Shown: positions 24,200-31,211 of the stretch, one piece after another
How the letters are laid out: each line of letters opens with the position of its first letter
How positions within the stretch are numbered: position 1 is the stretch's first letter
Origin: CAYZXK01 sp964482395
GTDB taxonomy: Bacteria > Planctomycetota > Phycisphaerae > UBA1845 > Fen-1342
Reading direction: 5' to 3'
Assembly (NCBI GenBank): GCA_964482395.1
Contig: CAYZXK010000158.1
Coordinates: 1-39,607 of the forward strand
DNA: 39,607 nucleotides
Notes under the pieces: model-generated
What the model was told of the DNA's origin: nothing
What the model saw: only the letters and a program-made list of their open reading frames with translations
Database searches by the model: none
Translations under genes and position numbers: made by a program

Positions 24200-27004
24200 A
24201 TGCGATGGCTGATCAGTCTTGGTCTGGTCTTGGCGACCGGGCTCGTGGCGATGGGGGGGCTGGTGCAGGAGACTACCGCCCTGCTGCGGGAGGCTTACCC
24301 CGAGGTCAGGTTTTACACTGATGCCGGGCAGGTCCAGGTGTATGGGACGGAGCTGGGGTTCGGTCTGTCGCCCGAGCACACGGCCGACAGCTTCATCCAA
24401 TCGTACAGCGGCGTGTTCGGAGTTTCAGCCGACGAGTTGCTGCCCGGCACCGCCCTCAACGACATGTACACCCAGGGTCTGATGTACGACCCGCAGACCG
24501 ACTCGTACGCTTGCACGCTGGTCTGCTATCGCCAGTACAAGGATGGCATTCCGGTGGACAAGGCGGACCTGCGGCTGCTGATCGGGAACCGGCCAGGCTA
24601 TCCGCTGGTATTGGCCAACTCGACCCTGGTGGACCTGGAAGATTTCACGGTCCCACCCGATGCCACTGCGAACATCGCGGAGGGTGACGCCCACGCCGCC
24701 GCGATCGCCCAAGTGCCCGGGCTGATCAACTTCAGCGAGTCGGAGCTGATCATCTGGCCCGATCTGAACAACAAGCCGCGGCAGCCGCGGGTGGCGATCG
24801 CGTTCGTAGCCGACAACGGGATGCCGGCGACCGGGCAGTATGAGAAATGGCGTTTCGTGGCCGATGCCCGGACCGGGGAGATCCTGGAGAGGGAGAATCT
24901 GATTCTCAGTACCGACGTGACCGGAACCGTGCGGGGCATGGGGACTACCATTCCCAAGGCCGATATCTGCAACCCGGAGATCGACATGGCCATGCCGTAT
25001 GCCAAGGTCGCGATCGGCAGCACGACGGCCTACGCGGACGCCAACGGAAACTTCACCATCCCCAACAGCGGCAGCTCGCCGGTGACGGTGTACTCATACA
25101 TGAGCGGGACATACTTCACGGTGAGCGATCAAGGCGGTCCGCTTGAGACTCTGAATATGACGGTTACCCCGCCGGGCCCGGCCAACTTTATGCACAACGC
25201 GGCCAATACCAGCGAGTTCATCCGGGCCCAGGTCAACGGGTACATCCAGGCCAACGTGGTTCGGGACTTCGTGCTGGCCCAGAATCCGACCTACCCGACC
25301 ATCTACAACCAGACCAACTTCCCGGTCAACGTGAACATCAACAGCACCTGTAACGCTTATTACGATTACAGTTCGATCAACTTCTACCGGGCCGGGGGCG
25401 GGTGCTCGAACACTGCCTTTTCAAGCGTGATTCACCACGAATACGGCCATCACGTGGTTAGCTGCGGCGGCAGCGGTCAGGACGCCTACGGCGAGGGCAT
25501 GGCCGACTGCATGTCGGTGCTCATCGCGGACGACCCGGTCTTGGCATACGGCTTCTACAGCAGTGACTGCAACAACGGTATCCGCAATGCCGACAACAAC
25601 TTGCAGTATCCCTGCTCGGGCGAGATCCACTACTGCGGGCAGTTGCTGTCCGGCTGCGTGTGGAGCACCCGCAACCAGCTCTTGCAGACCAACCCGCTCA
25701 CCTACCGGAGCATCATCTCCAAGCTGACGGTGAACTCGGTGTTGTTGCACGGGTCGGGCGGGTCCATCACGCCGGCCATCTACAACCACTTCATTCAGTT
25801 GGATGACCAGTATTATGACGGCTCCCATCACAACGAGATAACGGCCGGCTTCGCGGCCCACAACATGGTTCCGCAGCCGCCGCCGGCCAATGACAACTGC
25901 GCTAACGCCATCGTGGCCTGCCCGGGGCAGGTCTACACCGGCAACACCGCCAGCGCAACCGTGGATGGCTCCACGAGCTGCGGCAGCTCAAACAGCACGC
26001 CGGATGTGTGGTACAAGTACACCCCGGCCAGCAGCGGCACCGCGACCTTCAGCCTCTGCTCGGGTACCAGCTATGACTCGGTGATGTCGATCCATAGCGG
26101 TTGTCCCGGAACCAGCGGCAACACGCTGAATTGCGATGACGACGGGTGCGGCGGCTACAGTGCCCCTTCCACGATCACTCGGAGCGTGACTGCCGGGACC
26201 ACCTACTACATCCGCATCAGCGGCTGGAGTGGTGCCACTGGCAGCTTCTCGCTTCAGATTACCGGGCCGGCCTGCCAGCAGACCAACTACACGCTGACGG
26301 TCAACATCCAGGGTCAGGGCGCTGTGACGCTCGATCCGCCGGGCGGCACATATCCCTCCGGCACCGTCGTGACGCTGACCGCCAATGGCGCTTCGGGCTG
26401 GCATTTCGATCACTGGTCCGGCGATCTGACCGGGTCGGCCAACCCGACCACGATCGTTATGAACAGCAACAAGACGGTCACCGCCTGGTTTGTGCGGGAT
26501 CAGTACACCTTGACGGTCAACACCGTCGGCTCCGGGAGCGTCACTCTTGATCCTCCGGGCGGCATCTACCCGTCGGGCACCATCGTGACGCTGCACGCGA
26601 TTGGCAATCCGGGCTGGTGCTTCGACCACTGGGAGGGCGACCTGACTGGCAAGGTCAACCCGACCACTATCCTGATGAGCGGGAACCGGACGGTCACGGC
26701 GGTCTTCGCGCTGGACTGCAACGGCAACGGCGTGCCCGATTATCAGGACATCGGAAGCGGCGGCAGTTACGACGATAACGAGAACGGCGTGCCCGATGAA
26801 TGCGAGAAGCTGGCCGGCGACCTGAACTGCGACGGCGTGGTCAGCTTCGCCGACATCAACCCGTTCATCCTTCTGATCACCGACTTGGAGGATTACCTAG
26901 CCCAGTTCCCCAACTGCGTGCGCATTAATGGAGACATCAACGGCGATGGCGTGGTGAACTTCGCCGATATCAACCCGTTCGTGAACCTGATCGGCCGCCG
27001 GTAG
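24200..27004 (+). CDS. Multidomain secreted metallopeptidase with dockerin-like tail
   Basis: A 934-residue exported protein. A signal peptide (MRWLISLGLVLATGLVAMGG) is followed by a propeptide-like region (about 25-240), then a zinc peptidase domain with HHEYGHH (H413, E414, H417) and GEGMAD, whose E432 is the probable third ligand. This resembles the M36/M4 gluzincin group, though the spacing between HExxH and Glu is short. About 565-693 is a pre-peptidase C-terminal (PPC)-like domain (NDNCANAI, TPDVWYKYTP, YYIRISGWSG). About 696-766 and 768-837 are two similar InlB B-repeat-type domains (YTLTVN, DPPGG, FDHW, NPTTI). A DCNGNGVPD calcium loop and a dockerin-like pair (GDLNCDGVVSFADINPF, GDINGDGVVNFADINPF) end it. 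It probably degrades extracellular protein. AAGGAG before the ATG fixes the start, not an upstream ATG at 24140. Confidence 0.85.
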   Translation: MRWLISLGLVLATGLVAMGGLVQETTALLREAYPEVRFYTDAGQVQVYGTELGFGLSPEHTADSFIQSYSGVFGVSADELLPGTALNDMYTQGLMYDPQTDSYACTLVCYRQYKDGIPVDKADLRLLIGNRPGYPLVLANSTLVDLEDFTVPPDATANIAEGDAHAAAIAQVPGLINFSESELIIWPDLNNKPRQPRVAIAFVADNGMPATGQYEKWRFVADARTGEILERENLILSTDVTGTVRGMGTTIPKADICNPEIDMAMPYAKVAIGSTTAYADANGNFTIPNSGSSPVTVYSYMSGTYFTVSDQGGPLETLNMTVTPPGPANFMHNAANTSEFIRAQVNGYIQANVVRDFVLAQNPTYPTIYNQTNFPVNVNINSTCNAYYDYSSINFYRAGGGCSNTAFSSVIHHEYGHHVVSCGGSGQDAYGEGMADCMSVLIADDPVLAYGFYSSDCNNGIRNADNNLQYPCSGEIHYCGQLLSGCVWSTRNQLLQTNPLTYRSIISKLTVNSVLLHGSGGSITPAIYNHFIQLDDQYYDGSHHNEITAGFAAHNMVPQPPPANDNCANAIVACPGQVYTGNTASATVDGSTSCGSSNSTPDVWYKYTPASSGTATFSLCSGTSYDSVMSIHSGCPGTSGNTLNCDDDGCGGYSAPSTITRSVTAGTTYYIRISGWSGATGSFSLQITGPACQQTNYTLTVNIQGQGAVTLDPPGGTYPSGTVVTLTANGASGWHFDHWSGDLTGSANPTTIVMNSNKTVTAWFVRDQYTLTVNTVGSGSVTLDPPGGIYPSGTIVTLHAIGNPGWCFDHWEGDLTGKVNPTTILMSGNRTVTAVFALDCNGNGVPDYQDIGSGGSYDDNENGVPDECEKLAGDLNCDGVVSFADINPFILLITDLEDYLAQFPNCVRINGDINGDGVVNFADINPFVNLIGRR

Positions 27005-27028
27005 TCGTCGCCGGACGGGATCGAATAC

Positions 27029-27067
27029 AGCCGTCGCTGGGACACCATCCCAGGCCCAGCGACGGCT
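27029..27067 (+). terminator. Intrinsic terminator of the metallopeptidase gene
   Basis: AGCCGTCGCTGGG (27029-27041) pairs perfectly with CCCAGCGACGGCT (27055-27067) around a 13-base loop, and TCTT follows. It stands 25 bases after the stop, as expected for a rho-independent terminator with a short U-tract. Confidence 0.75.
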
Positions 27068-27134
27068 TCTTGCATCCAGACCTCTGACCCAGCAGCAGAC
27101 CAGCCCGGCACTCGGACGGGAATGACCGGCGGGG

Positions 27135-27140
27135 TACAAT
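27135..27140 (+). promoter_or_regulatory. -10 box of the AmmeMemoRadiSam operon
   Basis: TACAAT (5 of 6) stands 29 bases before the ATG at 27170, giving a short leader of about 23 bases. No good -35 box is present, so it may rely on an activator or an extended contact. Its position supports 27170 as start and rules out the in-frame ATG at 27122. Confidence 0.45.
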
Positions 27141-27169
27141 CTGCCAGGGGGATGATGGAGTGCCCAGCC

Positions 27170-28678
27170 ATGTCGAACAGAGCATGCCAGGCGTCAGTTG
27201 GGGTCGCGGTCGGGCTTTCCACGCTGCTGGTGGCTCCGCTGGCGGGTGCCCAGCCGGCCGGGAAGGTGCGACCGGCGGTTTGTGCCGGGTCGTGGTACCC
27301 GGGCGAGCCGGCCGCCCTGGGCCGACAGATTGACGATCTGCTCGCTCAGGCTACGCCGCCCGCCCTGGCCGGCAAACCGATCGGCCTGATCTGCCCTCAT
27401 GCGGGTTACCAGTACTGCGCCCCGGTCTCGGCCGCGGCTTACGCGGCTCTCCGGGGCCAGAGCTACCGCAGAGTGATCGTGCTGGCTTTCAGCCATCGGC
27501 ACGCGGGCGGCTACCGCGGCATCGACGTCCCCAAGGATCTGACCGCTTACGCGACCCCGCTGGGGGAGGTCCCGATTGACCGCGAGGTCTGCGACCGGCT
27601 GCTTGCCAACCGGCTTTTCAGTTCCAATCCCGCAGTGGGCGAGACGGAACACTCGCTGGAGTTGCAACTTCCGTTCTTACAGCGGGTCCTGAAGGACTTC
27701 CGTCTGGTGCCGCTGCTGGTGGGGCGGATGTCGGACGCGGACAACGCGGCTGCCGCCGAGGCGATTCTGCCTTTTGTGGACGCGGAGACGCTGCTGGTCG
27801 CCAGCACGGATTTCACCCACTTCGGGCCCAACTACGGCTACCAGCCCTTCAAGGACGACGTGCCAGACAAGCTGCGGGAGCTGGCCGAGCAGGCCGCCGG
27901 TCCGCTGCTCAAATGCGACTACGACGGATTCGCCGCCCATCTGGCCAAGACCCAGGACACGATCTGCGGGCGCGGCCCGGTGTTGTTGCTGCTTCGGATA
28001 CTGTCGATGGGCGGTGGCGCGGTCGGCGTGCGGGCCGGACTTGACACCTCCGGGCGGATCACCGGCGACTGGACCAACAGCGTCACCTATCAGTCCTTCG
28101 TGTTCGCTTCGCGACCTGGCACGTTGAGCGACTCGGAACGCCGGCAGTTGCTCCAACTGGCCCGCCAGACAGTGGCGGCGCATTTGAAGGGCCAGCCGTC
28201 GCCCGAGGTGGACGCCGCGCAGCTTCCGCCCGCCTTGCGGGCCGAGGGAGCCTGCTTTGTCACCCTGGAGAACCATGGCCAGTTGCGGGGCTGCATCGGC
28301 AACCTGGTCGCCGACGGCCCGTTGTACCAGTCCGTTATCCGCAACGCGATTTCGGCCTGTCGCGACCCCCGCTTCGTGGACCGCCCGGTCACAGCCGGGG
28401 AACTGGACCAGCTTCACATTGAGATCAGTTATCTGACGCCCATGAGACCGGTGGTTAGTCCTGAGGAGATAGTTATCGGCCGACACGGGCTGCACATCTC
28501 GCTTGGGCCGCAACGCGGCGTACTGCTACCGCAGGTGGCCTATGAGCGAGGCTGGACGCGTGAGGAGTTTTTGGCTCAGGTATGTCGCAAGGCCGGTCTG
28601 GCGCCGGATGCCTGGAAACGCCCGGAGGCCGAGCTACAGTCCTTTGAAGCGGAAGTTTTTGGCGAGCCGGAAGAGTAG
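27170..28678 (+). CDS. Memo-AMMECR1 fusion (AmmeMemoRadiSam system proteins B and A)
   Basis: A 502-residue protein of two fused families. A signal peptide lies at about 1-28 (VGVAVGLSTLLVAPLAGA). Residues about 33-315 form a Memo domain, related to class III extradiol dioxygenases: CPHAGYQY (H77), SHRH (H109, H111), EHSLELQLPF, STDFTHFGPNYGY (H217) and TICGRGP (C266) preserve the known metal and active-site positions. About 320-500 is an AMMECR1 domain with its signature LRGCIGNL (372-379), CFVTLENHGQLRG before it and the ISYLTPM segment after it. These two families co-occur with a radical SAM enzyme in many prokaryotes, and that enzyme lies two genes downstream here. Their joint reaction is not known to me. 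Exported location is unusual. GGAG lies nine bases before the ATG. Confidence 0.88.
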   Translation: MSNRACQASVGVAVGLSTLLVAPLAGAQPAGKVRPAVCAGSWYPGEPAALGRQIDDLLAQATPPALAGKPIGLICPHAGYQYCAPVSAAAYAALRGQSYRRVIVLAFSHRHAGGYRGIDVPKDLTAYATPLGEVPIDREVCDRLLANRLFSSNPAVGETEHSLELQLPFLQRVLKDFRLVPLLVGRMSDADNAAAAEAILPFVDAETLLVASTDFTHFGPNYGYQPFKDDVPDKLRELAEQAAGPLLKCDYDGFAAHLAKTQDTICGRGPVLLLLRILSMGGGAVGVRAGLDTSGRITGDWTNSVTYQSFVFASRPGTLSDSERRQLLQLARQTVAAHLKGQPSPEVDAAQLPPALRAEGACFVTLENHGQLRGCIGNLVADGPLYQSVIRNAISACRDPRFVDRPVTAGELDQLHIEISYLTPMRPVVSPEEIVIGRHGLHISLGPQRGVLLPQVAYERGWTREEFLAQVCRKAGLAPDAWKRPEAELQSFEAEVFGEPEE

Positions 28679-28764
28679 GGAATCTGCGCCACTGACGCAG
28701 CCCGGGCCGACGCCGTTGGCCGCCGGCCGCGAGCGGTTCAAACCAAGCCACCTGGGAGTGAGAC

Positions 28765-29757
28765 ATGTCTTATGGGACTACGCGTCGCCGGTTTCTGACC
28801 GGCATCGGGGCTGCGGCGATCGGCGCCGCGCTGCCCGGTCCGGCTCGCCGGGCGAGGGCTCAGAGCAGCCCGCCCCGTTCGCGGGTAGTAATCGCGCGCG
28901 ACGAGGAGTTGGCCCGGGGCCAGGTCGATGAGCACCGCGAGTTGATTCGCAAGCTGCTGGATGCCGCCATGCAGAAGCTCACCGGCAGCCCGGACGCCGC
29001 TTTTGCCTGGAGGCAGTTGTTCAAGCCCGACCAGCGGATAGGGATCAAGGTCAACACCCTGGGTTGCTCGACTCAGCCGGCGGTGGTTGACGCCATCGTC
29101 GATGGCCTGCGTCGAGCCGGGGTGCCGGCCGAGAACATCATCATCTGGGACCGCTTCGACGTGGAGCTGGTCAAGGCGGGCTTCAAGCTCAACAAATCCG
29201 GCTCGGGCGTCAAATGCCGCGGGACCGACGCCGAGCGCTACGGCAGCGGCTATCACGAGACGGTCGAGACCAGCGGCCAGATCGGCTCGAGCTTCTCACG
29301 CATCGTGACCGATGAGATCGACGCTCTGATCTCGGTGCCGGTGCTCAAGGATCACAACCTGGCCGGCGTCTCGCTGGGGATGAAGAATTTCTACGGGGCG
29401 ATCCACAATCCCAACAAATACCACCAGAACAATTGCGATCCCTACATCGTGGACGTTGTTTCGCACCGGCTGATCGGCCCGCGGTGGCGGCTGACGGTTC
29501 TGGACGCGGTTCGGGCTCAGTACAACGGGGGTCCGGGGGCCCGCCCGGATTTCGCCTGGCCCTACGGAGGCTTGATCGTCGGCACGGACTTCGTCGCGGT
29601 CGACGCGGTGGGGGCCGACCTGCTCGACGCACAACGCCGGCAGAAAGGTCTGAAGTCCCTGGCCGAGGAGAACCGTCCGCCCCGGCACATCGCCACCGCC
29701 GGGGCCTGCGGCCTGGGAATAGCGGACCTGGATCGCATCGAGCGGATCGAAGTCTGA
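28765..29757 (+). CDS. Tat-exported DUF362-family protein
   Basis: A 330-residue protein. TTRRRFLTGIGAAAIGAALPG is a textbook twin-arginine signal (RRR at 7-9), with cleavage likely after ARAQ. The rest matches DUF362: IGIKVNTLGCSTQPAVVDAIVDGLRRAGV, NIIIWDR, DALISVPVLKDHNLAGVSLGMKNFYGAIHNPNKYH and GGLIVGTDFVAVDAVGADLL. Many DUF362 proteins end in a 4Fe-4S ferredoxin domain; this one has none. The family's chemistry is undefined. Tat export suggests it binds a cofactor or folds before export. It sits 86 bases after the Memo-AMMECR1 gene with no terminator between, and one base separates its stop from the radical SAM ATG, so it is part of that operon and probably of its pathway. Confidence 0.85.
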   Translation: MSYGTTRRRFLTGIGAAAIGAALPGPARRARAQSSPPRSRVVIARDEELARGQVDEHRELIRKLLDAAMQKLTGSPDAAFAWRQLFKPDQRIGIKVNTLGCSTQPAVVDAIVDGLRRAGVPAENIIIWDRFDVELVKAGFKLNKSGSGVKCRGTDAERYGSGYHETVETSGQIGSSFSRIVTDEIDALISVPVLKDHNLAGVSLGMKNFYGAIHNPNKYHQNNCDPYIVDVVSHRLIGPRWRLTVLDAVRAQYNGGPGARPDFAWPYGGLIVGTDFVAVDAVGADLLDAQRRQKGLKSLAEENRPPRHIATAGACGLGIADLDRIERIEV

Positions 29758-29758
29758 G

Positions 29759-30964
29759 ATGGACGACCTGGAGAACGTCTTCGGTCAGCCCTCGCGTCGC
29801 GAGCTATTGCGCTGGGCGGCCGCCTGCGGGGCGGCCTGTGCCCTGAGCGGCGGCGGGCGGCTCAGGGCCCAGGATCTGGCCGGGCCGATGGAGTTGACCG
29901 GGCCGCGGCTGCCCGGCGTGGCCCGACACCCGGCCATGTTCTGGCAGCCGCTGCCGGAGAATCGGGTTGAATGCACGCTATGCCCGCGGGCCTGCCAGGT
30001 GGCCGACGTGGAACGCGGCTATTGCGGCGTGCGGGAAAACCAAGGGGGCCAATATCAAACCCTGGTATATGGCGCCCTCTGCTCAGCCAACGTGGACCCG
30101 ATCGAGAAGAAGCCGCTCTTTCATTACCTGCCCGGCACTACCACCTTCTCGGTGGCCACCGCGGGCTGCAACATCGAATGTAAGTTCTGCCAGAACTGGC
30201 AGATCAGTCAGTTCCGTCCGGAGCAGGTGGAAAGCCGGCTGGTCTCGCCCGAGCAACTGGTCGCGGCCTGCAAGTCGCGCAAGTCGCCGACCATAGCGTA
30301 CACGTATTCGGAGCCGGTGGTCTTCTACGAGTACATGCACGATTCGGCCGCCCTGGCACGCCAGCAGGGAATCGGCAGCGTGATGATCTCCAACGGCTAC
30401 ATCCAGGAGAAGCCGCTCCGCCAGCTCTGCCGCCAGCTCACCGGCGTCAAAATCGACTTCAAGGCTTTCAGCGAGAAGTTCTACCGCGAGATGTGCTCGG
30501 GTGAGCTGGGGCCCGTGCTGTCGACTCTGGAAACCCTCAAGGACATCGGCATCTGGTTCGAGCTGGTCGTCTTGATAATCCCGACGCTCAATGACTCGCC
30601 GGAGGAAATCCAGCAAATGAGCCGCTGGGTGGTGCAGAAGCTGGGGCCGGATGTCCCCATGCACTTTACGCGTTTTCATCCGACCTATCGGGTCACCAAT
30701 CTGCCGCAGACGCCCATTCCGACTCTGGAGAAATGCCGCCAGATCGCGCTGGATGCCGGCGTCCGCTACGTCTACGCCGGCAACGTCCCGATGCACCCGG
30801 GCGAGAACACCTACTGCCACAGTTGCCGGACCGAGCTGATCCGCCGGGTCGGCTTCCGGGTCGCATCTAACCAGATCGTCGACGGCAAGTGCCCCAAGTG
30901 CAAAACGCCGATCCCCGGCGTCTGGTCGCAGGAGCAGGCCCTGGCGTTCCAGCCCCGCGGCTGA
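29759..30964 (+). CDS. AmmeMemoRadiSam system radical SAM enzyme, with Tat-like N terminus
   Basis: A 401-residue radical SAM protein. AGCNIECKFCQNWQ (C137, C141, C144) is the CxxxCxxC motif that holds the 4Fe-4S cluster for SAM cleavage. Before it, CTLCPRACQVADVERGYCG (C72, C75, C79, C89) is the cysteine-rich start typical of this system and of pyruvate-formate-lyase-activating-type enzymes. Near the C terminus CHSCR and CPKCKTPIPG form a zinc-ribbon-like four-cysteine site. Residues 11-38 (PSRRELLRW..., then a hydrophobic stretch ending LRAQ) resemble a Tat signal, which is surprising for an oxygen-sensitive SAM-dependent enzyme. The ATG at 29759 lies one base after the DUF362 stop, so translation is coupled. 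A hairpin at 31021 ends the unit. Confidence 0.9.
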   Translation: MDDLENVFGQPSRRELLRWAAACGAACALSGGGRLRAQDLAGPMELTGPRLPGVARHPAMFWQPLPENRVECTLCPRACQVADVERGYCGVRENQGGQYQTLVYGALCSANVDPIEKKPLFHYLPGTTTFSVATAGCNIECKFCQNWQISQFRPEQVESRLVSPEQLVAACKSRKSPTIAYTYSEPVVFYEYMHDSAALARQQGIGSVMISNGYIQEKPLRQLCRQLTGVKIDFKAFSEKFYREMCSGELGPVLSTLETLKDIGIWFELVVLIIPTLNDSPEEIQQMSRWVVQKLGPDVPMHFTRFHPTYRVTNLPQTPIPTLEKCRQIALDAGVRYVYAGNVPMHPGENTYCHSCRTELIRRVGFRVASNQIVDGKCPKCKTPIPGVWSQEQALAFQPRG

Positions 30965-31020
30965 AGGTTTCTGCGGGCTTGCTCCGGCCGGGTCACACTG
31001 GGCGCGGCCCAAAATATCCG

Positions 31021-31057
31021 GCCCGGCGGCTCGCTCGAATAAAGCTGCCGGCCGGGC
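31021..31057 (+). terminator. Terminator-like hairpin after the radical SAM gene
   Basis: GCCCGGCGGC (31021-31030) pairs with 31047-31057 with one bulged G (ten base pairs, 16-base loop). GTTGT follows rather than a T-run. It stands 57 bases after the radical SAM stop and before the next gene. Confidence 0.45.
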
Positions 31058-31211
31058 GTTGTAAGCTGTAAAAGGCCGCCCTGAGAACCTCATGGTGGGT
31101 TCAAGGAAACGGGTCCGTCCTGGTACTGGACTGGGCCCGGGGACGGGACTGTGCCGCTGCGCTTTCCAACTGGTCTGCCGGCATCCGTCAGAAATGGGGA
31201 AGGGTGAGGTC

